NCBI GenBank assembly: GCA_007134405.1
Contig: SLKW01000418.1
Location: forward strand, 1-14,799
Direction of reading: 5' to 3'
Length of the DNA stretch: 14,799 bases
Origin: Paracoccaceae bacterium
GTDB lineage: Bacteria; Pseudomonadota; Alphaproteobacteria; Rhodobacterales; Rhodobacteraceae
The translations under genes and the position numbers were made by a program. Shown piece after piece: positions 1 through 5,807 of this stretch. The number at the start of each line of letters is the position of its first letter. The stretch's first letter is position 1. The notes beneath the pieces were generated by a model. The model saw only the letters and a program-made list of their open reading frames with translations, had not been told where the DNA came from and ran no database searches.

Positions 1-740
1 ATGACGCCGGAAATGCCAACCTTTCCATCGAATTCCGTGGCGACGTTGACAGCGTCCTGGCCAGTCAGCCCGTCGACCACCAGGAGCGTCTCGCGCGGGT
101 TGGCGACGTCGCGGACGGCCTGCACCTCGTCCATCAGCACTTCGTCGATATGCAGCCGGCCGGCGGTGTCGAGGATGTAGACGTCGTAGCCGCCCAGCGT
201 CGCCTGCTGCTTGGCGCGCTTGGCGATCTGCACCGCGCTCTCGCCCTTGACGATGGGCAGGGTGTCGACGCCGATCTGGGTGCCCAGGATCGCCAGCTGT
301 TCCATCGCGGCGGGGCGGTTGGTGTCGAGGGACGCCATCAGGACGCGCTTGCCCTCACGCTCCTTCAGGCGGCGGGCGAGCTTGGCCGAGGTCGTGGTCT
401 TGCCCGAGCCCTGAAGCCCGACCATCAGGATCGGCGCGGGCGGGTTGTCGATCTTCAGCTTGCCCGGATCGCCCTCGCCCTTGAGCGTGGCGATCAGCTC
501 GTCATGGACGATCTTGACGACCTGCTGGCCGGGGGTGACGGATTTGGTGACGGCCGCGCCCGTGGCCTTGGGCTGCACGCGCTTGATGAAGTCGCGCGCC
601 ACGGGCAGCGAAACGTCGGCCTCCAGGAGCGCGACGCGAACCTCGCGCAGGGCGGCGGTCACGTCCTCGGCCGAAAGCGCGCCCTGCTTGGTCAGCCGGT
701 CGAAGACCCCGCCGAGGCGTTCGGACAGATTTTCGAACAT
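1..740 (-). CDS. ffh: Signal recognition particle protein Ffh, 5' part (runs off left edge)
   Basis: This is the SRP54-type GTPase that binds 4.5S RNA and signal sequences and delivers nascent membrane proteins to FtsY. About 246 codons are visible, starting at ATG 740-738 with an AAGGAC ribosome site a few bases upstream. The protein opens with the typical N-domain start (MFENLSERLGGVFDRL). The G1 P-loop GLQGSGKTT is at residues 108-116, a DTNRPAA-type G2 region at about 139-145, DTAGR (G3) at 191-195 and VVDGLTGQDA at about 221-230. The window ends just before the usual TKxDGD motif, so the rest of the G domain and the whole methionine-rich M domain lie outside. The visible part shows no defect. 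Identity is certain from the motifs and their order. Confidence 0.97.
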   Translation of the reverse strand, partial: MFENLSERLGGVFDRLTKQGALSAEDVTAALREVRVALLEADVSLPVARDFIKRVQPKATGAAVTKSVTPGQQVVKIVHDELIATLKGEGDPGKLKIDNPPAPILMVGLQGSGKTTTSAKLARRLKEREGKRVLMASLDTNRPAAMEQLAILGTQIGVDTLPIVKGESAVQIAKRAKQQATLGGYDVYILDTAGRLHIDEVLMDEVQAVRDVANPRETLLVVDGLTGQDAVNVATEFDGKVGISGV

Positions 741-905
741 GCGCGCGTCCTTTTGGCCAGCCAATGCATCGGGGCACCCGCGGGCGCAACGCGCTGACGG
801 ATGGCGATCCCCGCAAAAGCGATGGGACCGGAAGCGAGGGGCCTCCGGGAAGTTGAGCGCGGCCTACGTCATCGGCGCGGCGCTGTCAAGCCGGGCGTGC
901 GGCGG

Positions 906-922
906 CGACGCCAAGGGCGCCG
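906..922 (-). terminator. Candidate hairpin downstream of the transaminase gene
   Basis: A 7-bp stem (CGACGCC/GGCGCCG, one G-T wobble) closes a 3-base loop about 60 bases after the stop of the leftward D-amino-acid transaminase gene. No T-run follows on the minus strand, so this is at best an atypical terminator. The rest of the 741-981 gap shows nothing clear beyond the ffh ribosome site, and I could not place an ffh promoter with confidence. Confidence 0.25.
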
Positions 923-981
923 GGCCGATGGTTGGCAAAGGCTTCCGGTAACGGCTTTTGATCTGCGCCGGACCGAACCGA

Positions 982-1842
982 TCAGATCGCCGCCTTCCGG
1001 CTCTCGTCGAGATAGATCTCGCGCAGGCGGGTGGCCACCGGGCCGGGCTTGCCCTCGCCCAGGGCGCGGCCGTCGATCTCGACCACGGGCATGACGAAGG
1101 CCGAGGCCGAGGTGATGAAGGCCTCGTCGGCCGATTGCGCCTCTTCAACCGTGAAGGGGCGTTCCTCGACCTCCATCTGCGCCTCGCGGGCGAAGCGCAG
1201 GACGGCGGCGCGGGTGATGCCATGCAGGATGTCGGTAGAGAGGCCCCGGGTGATGATCTTGCCTCCCTTGACGATATAGGCGTTGTTCGAGGTCCCCTCG
1301 GTCACCAGTTCGTCCTCGACCATCCAGGCGTCGTCGGCGCCGGCCTTCTTGGCCATCATCTTGCCCATCGACGGGTAGAGCAGCTGCACGGTCTTGATGT
1401 CGCGCCGCCCCCAGCGGATGTCGGGGATCGTGACGACCTTCATGCCGGTCTTCGCCTGCGCGCTGTCGGCCAGGCCCGGCTTCGACTGGGTGAAGAGCAC
1501 GACCGTGGGCGGGGTATCGGCGGGCGGATAGGCGAAGTCGCGGTCGCCCGGGTTGCCGCGGCTGACCTGCAGGTAGATCATGCCGTCTTCCAGGTCGTTG
1601 CGGGCGACCATTTCGCGGTGGATCGCCAGCCAGTCGTCGTCGGAATGCGGGTTGCCGATCTCGAGCGCGTCGAGCGAGCGCTGCAGCCGCGCCAGGTGGC
1701 CGGGGAAGTCGATCAACTTGCCGCCGAGGACCGAGGTCACCTCGTAGACGCCGTCGGCCATCAGGAAGGCGCGGTCGAACACCGACACCTTCGCCTGATC
1801 CTCGGGCAGGTAGTCGCCGTTGACGTAAACGGTGCGGTTCAT
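982..1842 (-). CDS. D-amino-acid transaminase (class IV PLP aminotransferase, DAAT-like)
   Basis: A 286-residue fold-type IV PLP enzyme, the usual length for D-amino-acid transaminases, which swap the amino group between D-amino acids and 2-oxo acids (typically D-Ala/2-oxoglutarate to pyruvate/D-Glu). Compared from memory with the thermophilic Bacillus enzyme, I see DGVYEV with Tyr33, IYLQVSRG (residues 89-96), the PLP lysine at K150 in RDIKT, the PLP-binding Glu182 in TEGTS and the GITR segment at 208-211. The substrate-carboxylate motif is RDF (101-103), where the canonical enzyme has RxH. The start at 1842 is set by a GAGG ribosome site that overlaps the stop codon of dgcA, leaving a 10-base gap, so translation is probably coupled. 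It is the last gene of the dgcN-dgcA operon. A branched-chain or 4-amino-4-deoxychorismate specificity cannot be excluded, but the DAAT motifs fit better. Confidence 0.85.
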   Translation of the reverse strand: MNRTVYVNGDYLPEDQAKVSVFDRAFLMADGVYEVTSVLGGKLIDFPGHLARLQRSLDALEIGNPHSDDDWLAIHREMVARNDLEDGMIYLQVSRGNPGDRDFAYPPADTPPTVVLFTQSKPGLADSAQAKTGMKVVTIPDIRWGRRDIKTVQLLYPSMGKMMAKKAGADDAWMVEDELVTEGTSNNAYIVKGGKIITRGLSTDILHGITRAAVLRFAREAQMEVEERPFTVEEAQSADEAFITSASAFVMPVVEIDGRALGEGKPGPVATRLREIYLDESRKAAI

Positions 1843-1852
1843 GGTCAATCCC

Positions 1853-2815
1853 TCATCCCCAGAGTTCCGGTTCGGGCGGGTGCACGCCCGCCGCGTCGTA
1901 TTTAAGCGCCGGGTCGCGATCCTCGGCCAGCAGGAGCGGCCCGTCGAGGTCGACGACCTTCGCCCCCTGCGCGACCAGAACGGCGGGCGCCATGGCCAGC
2001 GAGGTTCCGACCATGCAGCCGACCATGATGCCAAAGCCCCGGTCCTGCGCTGCGTTGCGCAGTGCCAGCCCCTCGGTCAGCCCGCCCGACTTGTCGAGCT
2101 TGATGTTGATCATGTCGTACTTGCCCGTGAGCGCGGCGAGGCTGGCGCGGTCGTGGCAGGATTCGTCGGCGCAGACGGGCAGCGGGCGATCGATCTCGGC
2201 CAGCATCGCGTCGTCTCCCGCCGGCAGCGGCTGCTCGACCATCTGCACGCCAAGGCGCAGCAGGTGGGGGGCGAGATCGGCATAGACCTCGGCCGTCCAG
2301 CCCTCGTTGGCATCGACGATGATCCGGGCGCTCGGCGCGCCTTCGCGCACCGCCTCCAGCCGGGCCATGTCGTCGGGCGTGCCCAGCTTGATCTTCAGAA
2401 GCGGACGGTGCGCGTTCTTCGCCGCCGCCGCGCGCATCTTCTCGGGCGTGTCGAGCGAGAGCGTGAAGGCCGTCAGCACCGGACCCGGCGCGGGCAGCCC
2501 GGCCAGTTCCCAGACCCGCCGGCCGGCGGCCTTGGCCTCCAGATCCCAGAGCGCGCAGTCGACCGCGTTGCGCGCCGCGCCCGCGGGCAGCGCCGATTGC
2601 AAAGAGGCCCGGGTGATATCGGCGGGCAGCCCCGTGATCTGCGCCGCCACGCTATCGAGCGATTCCCCGTAGCGCGCGTAAGGGACGCATTCGCCGCGCC
2701 CCGTGACCCCGCCGCGGGTTACTTCGACCGTCAGCACCTGCGCCTCGGTGCGCGAGCCGCGCGCGATCGTGAATACCTCGGCCAGGCGGAAGCTTTCGGC
2801 CCGTACGGAAATCAT
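1853..2815 (-). CDS. dgcA: N-acetyl-D-glutamate racemase DgcA / L-Ala-D/L-Glu epimerase family (enolase superfamily)
   Basis: A 320-residue enolase-superfamily enzyme of the muconate-lactonizing subgroup. All catalytic positions of dipeptide epimerases are present with a constant offset of 8 from my recollection of the E. coli enzyme: KIK bases K141 and K143, metal ligands D168 (VDAN), E194 (VEQP) and D217 (ADES), and the opposite-face base K239 (NIKLDK). The C-terminal DxD (D289, D291), which in dipeptide epimerases binds the substrate ammonium, is also kept. Next to dgcN, family knowledge assigns conversion of N-acetyl-D-Glu to N-acetyl-L-Glu in D-glutamate catabolism. L-Ala-D/L-Glu epimerisation is the main alternative. 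The start at 2815 has an AGAGGAAGG ribosome site; a longer upstream frame overlaps dgcN and is rejected. Its stop overlaps the ribosome site of the transaminase gene. Confidence 0.88.
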   Translation of the reverse strand: MISVRAESFRLAEVFTIARGSRTEAQVLTVEVTRGGVTGRGECVPYARYGESLDSVAAQITGLPADITRASLQSALPAGAARNAVDCALWDLEAKAAGRRVWELAGLPAPGPVLTAFTLSLDTPEKMRAAAAKNAHRPLLKIKLGTPDDMARLEAVREGAPSARIIVDANEGWTAEVYADLAPHLLRLGVQMVEQPLPAGDDAMLAEIDRPLPVCADESCHDRASLAALTGKYDMINIKLDKSGGLTEGLALRNAAQDRGFGIMVGCMVGTSLAMAPAVLVAQGAKVVDLDGPLLLAEDRDPALKYDAAGVHPPEPELWG

Positions 2816-2846
2816 CGCAATCCCTTCCTCTGTCGCATCGGCGCGC

Positions 2847-2861
2847 GGGGGCATCGCCCCC
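2847..2861 (-). other. Intercistronic hairpin between dgcN and dgcA
   Basis: A perfect 6-bp GC stem (GGGGGC/GCCCCC) with a 3-base loop fills the 52-base gap between the dgcN stop and the dgcA ribosome site. No T-run follows. It could be an mRNA-stability or attenuation element giving more DgcN than DgcA; that role is inferred. Confidence 0.4.
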
Positions 2862-2867
2862 CTGCCC

Positions 2868-3869
2868 TCAGAGCGCGTCCAGCGCGTCGACCAGCTTGCC
2901 CGCGCCGAAGCGGTAGGGGTCCGTCGCCGGCAGGCCCATGCGCGCCTCGACCTCGGCCAGGTAGCTGCGCGCGGCATCCTCGGCCAGGCCCTGGGTGTTG
3001 ACCGCGATGCCGACCACCTGGCAGCCCGGATTGGCCACCCGCGCCAGTTCGAGGCCCAGATCGCGCAGCGCCTCCAGCGTCGGCAGCTTGTAGTCCGGCA
3101 GGCCGCGCATGTGCGGGCGCGTCGGCTCGTGGCAGAGGATCAGCGCATCGGGCTGGCCGCCATGGATCAGCGCCAGCGTGACGCCCGAATAGCTGACGTG
3201 GAACAGGCTCCCCTGCCCTTCGATCAGATCCCAGTGGTCGGAGTCGTTGTCGGGCGTCAGCCATTCGATGGCGCCGGCCATGAAATCGGCGATCACCGCA
3301 TCGAGCGGCACGCCGTCGCCGGTGATCAGGATGCCCGTCTGGCCGGTCGAGCGGAAGGTGGCCTTCATGCCGCGCTCGCGCATCTCGCGCTCCATGCAGA
3401 GCGCGGTGTACATCTTGCCGACCGAGCAATCGGTGCCGATGGCGAGGCAGCGCTTGCCGGTACGGCGCAGGCCGTTGGCGATGGGGTACTTCACCGAAGG
3501 GATGCGCACGTCATGCAGCTTGCGCCCGGTGGCGCGGGCGACGGCGGCGAGATCCTCCTCGTCGCGCAGGAGGTTGTGCAGGCCCGAGGCGAGGTCGAAG
3601 CCCTCTTCCAGCGCCTGAACCAGCACCTTCTTCCAGGTCTGCGAGATCACGCCGCCGCGGTTCGCCACCCCGATGACCACGGTCTTGACGCCCGCTTCCT
3701 TCGCCTCGGCCAGCGTCATGTCGGGGATGCGCATGTCGGCGCGGCAGCCGTCGAGGCGCAATTGCCCCATTGCGTATTCCGGCCGCCAGTCCTTGATCCC
3801 CTGCGCGACCTTGGCCGCCAGCGGGTCCGGCGCATCGCCGAGGAAAAGAAGATACGGGGTCTCGATCAT
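2868..3869 (-). CDS. dgcN: D-glutamate N-acetyltransferase DgcN (DUF1611 family)
   Basis: A 333-residue protein of the DUF1611 family. Members named DgcN were shown in marine proteobacteria and haloarchaea to acetylate D-glutamate from acetyl-CoA, the first step of a catabolic route completed by DgcA and a deacetylase. Visible marks are the N-terminal LLFLGDAPDPLAAKVAQGI stretch, RADMRIPDM (43-51), VIGVANRGG (65-73), a P-loop-like GTDCSVGK (145-152), RSTGQTGILITGDGVPLDA (173-191), IEGQGSL (216-222) and NTQGL (291-295). It has no GNAT-type acetyl-CoA motif, so the chemistry is known from the family rather than read from the sequence. The start at 3869 is preceded by AAGGAGA at good spacing. 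It is the first gene of the dgcN-dgcA-transaminase operon and is divergent from mcl1. No signal peptide is visible, so a cytoplasmic location is expected. Confidence 0.87.
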   Translation of the reverse strand: MIETPYLLFLGDAPDPLAAKVAQGIKDWRPEYAMGQLRLDGCRADMRIPDMTLAEAKEAGVKTVVIGVANRGGVISQTWKKVLVQALEEGFDLASGLHNLLRDEEDLAAVARATGRKLHDVRIPSVKYPIANGLRRTGKRCLAIGTDCSVGKMYTALCMEREMRERGMKATFRSTGQTGILITGDGVPLDAVIADFMAGAIEWLTPDNDSDHWDLIEGQGSLFHVSYSGVTLALIHGGQPDALILCHEPTRPHMRGLPDYKLPTLEALRDLGLELARVANPGCQVVGIAVNTQGLAEDAARSYLAEVEARMGLPATDPYRFGAGKLVDALDAL

Positions 3870-3975
3870 CGCGCTCTCCTTGCGGCCGGTTGCGGGCGGG
3901 GTGTCGTGGGGTTTCTGCTGCGCGGGCGTGGCAAGTGCAAGACGTATCGCGCCCCGGGCGCGCGGCAAGCCGTCT

Positions 3976-4003
3976 TTCGCAGGTGCAGAAACGGGGTTGC
4001 GAA
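3976..4003. promoter_or_regulatory. Inverted repeat TTCGCA-N16-TGCGAA in the dgcN/mcl1 divergent gap
   Basis: A perfect 6-bp inverted repeat with a 16-base spacer sits in the 197-base gap (3870-4066) between the divergent dgcN and mcl1 start codons. The arms loosely resemble TTGC-rich half-sites of short-chain acyl-CoA regulators known from this group, but the match is weak. The same gap holds a compact CGCGCCC/GGGCGCG palindrome at 3948-3962. Confidence 0.4.
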
Positions 4004-4006
4004 GCG

Positions 4007-4033
4007 GCGCGCAAGTTCATAACCCTTGCGCGC
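4007..4033. promoter_or_regulatory. Perfect 9-bp inverted repeat (operator candidate) upstream of mcl1
   Basis: GCGCGCAAG (4007-4015) and CTTGCGCGC (4025-4033) form a perfect inverted repeat with a 9-base AT-richer spacer, centred 47 bases before the mcl1 start. A weak plus-strand promoter can be drawn through it (TTGCGA at 3997, then 17 bases, then TAACCC at 4020), which would put the repeat over the -10 region, as expected for a repressor site. It could instead fold as a hairpin in the transcript. The regulator is not in the window. Confidence 0.5.
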
Positions 4034-4066
4034 GTCGCCACGCAATATCCTGACCGGAGTCTGCCC

Positions 4067-5026
4067 ATGTCCTTTCGCATCCAGCCCACACCCCCGGCTC
4101 GCCCCAACCGCTGCCAGCTTTTCGGCCCCGGGTCGCGCCCCGCGATCTTCGAGAAGATGGCGGGATCGGCGGCGGATGTGATCAACCTGGACCTGGAGGA
4201 TTCGGTGGCGCCCGACGACAAGGACGCGGCGCGGAAGAATGTCATCGCGGCCACGCATGACGTGGACTGGGGCAAGAAGACGCTGAGCGTGCGGATCAAC
4301 GGGCTCGATACGCCGTTCTGGTACCGCGACGTGGTCGATCTGCTGGAACAGGCGAGCGACCGGCTGGACCAGATCATGATCCCCAAGGTCGGCTGCGCGG
4401 GGGATCTTTACGCCGTCGATGCGCTGGTCACGGCGGTCGAGCGGGCCAAGGGCCGGGCGAAACCCATCGCCTTCGAGGTGATCATCGAATCGGCCGCCGG
4501 CATCGCCCATGTCGAGGAGATCGCCGCGGCCTCGCCCCGGCTGCAGGCGATGTCGCTGGGTGCGGCGGATTTCGCCGCGTCGATGGGGATGGCCACGACC
4601 GGTATCGGCGGAACGCAGGAAAACTACTACATGGTGCGCGAGGGCCAGCAGTACTGGGCCGACCCCTGGCACTGGGCGCAGGCGGCGATCGTCGCGGCCT
4701 GCCGGACGCATGGGGTGCTGCCGGTCGACGGGCCCTTCGGCGATTTCTCGGATAACGACGGGTTCCGGGCGCAGGCGCGGCGGTCGGCGACGCTGGGCAT
4801 GGTCGGCAAATGGGCGATCCATCCCAAGCAGGTGGCGCTGGCCAACGAGGTCTTCACCCCGTCGGAGGCGGCCGTGTCCGAGGCGCGCGAGATCCTTGCC
4901 GCGATGGAGGAGGCCAAGGCCCGCGGCGAGGGCGCGACGGTCTACAAGGGGCGGCTGGTGGACATCGCCTCGATCAAGCAGGCCGAGGTGATCGTGCGGC
5001 AATCGGAAATGATCGAGAACGGCTGA
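4067..5026 (+). CDS. mcl1: L-malyl-CoA / beta-methylmalyl-CoA lyase
   Basis: A 319-residue HpcH/HpaI-type lyase that reversibly cleaves L-malyl-CoA to acetyl-CoA plus glyoxylate and beta-methylmalyl-CoA to propionyl-CoA plus glyoxylate. It serves the ethylmalonyl-CoA pathway for acetate assimilation in Rhodobacterales. It matches my recollection of Rhodobacter sphaeroides Mcl1 over its whole length. CoA/substrate Arg76 lies in SVRIN, the Mg ligands are Glu141 (VIIESAAG) and Asp168 (GAADFA), and the conserved FGPGSRP (19-25), INLDLEDSVAPDDK (39-52), TTGIGGTQENYY (177-188), DPWHWAQAAI (199-208) and GMVGKWAIHPKQ (244-255) are all present. The start at 4067 has GGAG at 4056-4059; an in-frame extension back to 3890 would cross the regulatory gap and is rejected. 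It is transcribed alone, divergent from dgcN, with a hairpin after its stop. Confidence 0.96.
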   Translation: MSFRIQPTPPARPNRCQLFGPGSRPAIFEKMAGSAADVINLDLEDSVAPDDKDAARKNVIAATHDVDWGKKTLSVRINGLDTPFWYRDVVDLLEQASDRLDQIMIPKVGCAGDLYAVDALVTAVERAKGRAKPIAFEVIIESAAGIAHVEEIAAASPRLQAMSLGAADFAASMGMATTGIGGTQENYYMVREGQQYWADPWHWAQAAIVAACRTHGVLPVDGPFGDFSDNDGFRAQARRSATLGMVGKWAIHPKQVALANEVFTPSEAAVSEAREILAAMEEAKARGEGATVYKGRLVDIASIKQAEVIVRQSEMIENG

Positions 5027-5063
5027 CAAGAGGCTGATAAAGCGACATTTTCGTGACCTAATC

Positions 5064-5088
5064 GCCCCACGGCCCGCCGCCGCGGGGC
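5064..5088 (+). terminator. Candidate hairpin terminator after mcl1
   Basis: A GC-rich stem, GCCCC-A-CGG against CCG-C-GGGGC with one internal mismatch and a 7-base loop, begins 38 bases after the mcl1 stop, between mcl1 and the convergent cupin gene. Only two T residues follow, so it is not a textbook intrinsic terminator. I see no separate terminator for the cupin gene in 5089-5142. Confidence 0.4.
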
Positions 5089-5142
5089 TTGCCGAGGCGG
5101 TCTGTCAAGTAAAGCCAGCAAATCACTGAGATCAAACGTTTT

Positions 5143-5550
5143 TCAGCCTTTCTCATCGCTTTCGTACTGCGCGGCGGTCACGGGCTCCATCCAGTCCGTC
5201 GTTTCACCCTCCTGGGCGGCCTGGATGGCAATGTGGCTCATGGCGACAGCGGGGGCGGCGCCGTGCCAGTGTTTCTCGCCGGGTTCGAACCAGACCACGT
5301 CGCCGGGGCCGACCTCCTGCACCGGTCCGCCCTCGCGCTGGACGCGGCCCAGGCCGGCGGTGATGATGAGCGTCTGGCCCAGGCGATGCGTGTGCCAGTT
5401 GGTGCGCGCGCCGGGCTCGAACGTGACCCAGAGACCGGCGGGGCGGCCGGGGGTGTCGGCGGCCATCAGCGGGTCGAGGCGGACGGTGCCGGTGAAGTAT
5501 TCGGCCGGGCCGCTGCGGGCGGGGCGGGTTCCGTTGCGGGTGATTTCCAT
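5143..5550 (-). CDS. Small Mn-cupin, (R)-hydroxynitrile-lyase-like family
   Basis: A 135-residue single-domain cupin. It strongly recalls the acidobacterial manganese cupins (Granulicella type) that cleave or form mandelonitrile: [15 protein letters not shown] near residues 14-28, [18 protein letters not shown] (45-61), [19 protein letters not shown] (70-88) and GEKHWHGA (91-98). The presumed metal ligands H53, H55, Q59 and H94 fall at the numbering I recall for that family. Some relatives are annotated only as cupin proteins or grouped with carboxymuconolactone-decarboxylase-like cupins, and the natural substrate of most members is unknown, so cyanohydrin activity is a biochemical potential rather than a proven role. 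The start at 5550 has a strong AGGAGG site 6-7 bases upstream; a longer frame to 5937 runs into pgi and is rejected. No signal peptide is visible. Confidence 0.85.
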   Translation of the reverse strand: MEITRNGTRPARSGPAEYFTGTVRLDPLMAADTPGRPAGLWVTFEPGARTNWHTHRLGQTLIITAGLGRVQREGGPVQEVGPGDVVWFEPGEKHWHGAAPAVAMSHIAIQAAQEGETTDWMEPVTAAQYESDEKG

Positions 5551-5650
5551 GCGATTCCCTCCTGTTTTCGGGTGCATGATGGCATGGATGGCGGGCGGGC
5601 GCATCCGCTGCGATGGCGGCGCCGGGAGGGCTTTCGAAGGGTCTGGAACG

Positions 5651-5698
5651 GCGTCGGTATCGCGTCGGTATGACGTCATGACGTTGCGAACGTTGCGG
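5651..5698. promoter_or_regulatory. Repeat-dense stretch upstream of the cupin gene
   Basis: Within 48 bases lie two copies of GCGTCGGTAT (5651-5660 and 5662-5671), the 10-bp palindrome ATGACGTCAT (5670-5679) and two copies of ACGTTGCG (5681-5688 and 5690-5697), which also create CGTT-GCG-AACG. This is in the 257-base gap between pgi and the cupin gene, about 100-150 bases upstream of the cupin start. The density suggests regulator binding sites. I found no convincing -35/-10 pair on the minus strand, and the rest of 5551-5807 holds nothing I recognise. Confidence 0.4.
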
Positions 5699-5807
5699 CA
5701 GGGCGGCGGCAGGGAAATCGCCTGCCGGCGGATGCGCCGCCGGGACGAGGGCGAAAGTGCGTATTTCGGGCAAGATGAAGCGTGCGGCGCCGCCGGTCCG
5801 CCTGCGG

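Noticed and set aside
1832..3001. Open frame of 389 codons on the plus strand
   Set aside because: Antisense to dgcA; no motif, and the minus-strand product has all catalytic residues.
2703..4022. Open frame of 439 codons on the plus strand
   Set aside because: Antisense to dgcN and the start of dgcA and crosses the regulatory gap; no recognisable motifs.
3890..4066. N-terminal extension of mcl1
   Set aside because: Adds 59 residues unlike the family and would run through both inverted repeats; ATG 4067 has a ribosome site and the expected MSFR start.
5098..5113. Perfect -35-like TTGACA on the minus strand downstream of mcl1
   Set aside because: No -10-like hexamer lies 16-18 bases further on, and it points away from the cupin gene start into mcl1.
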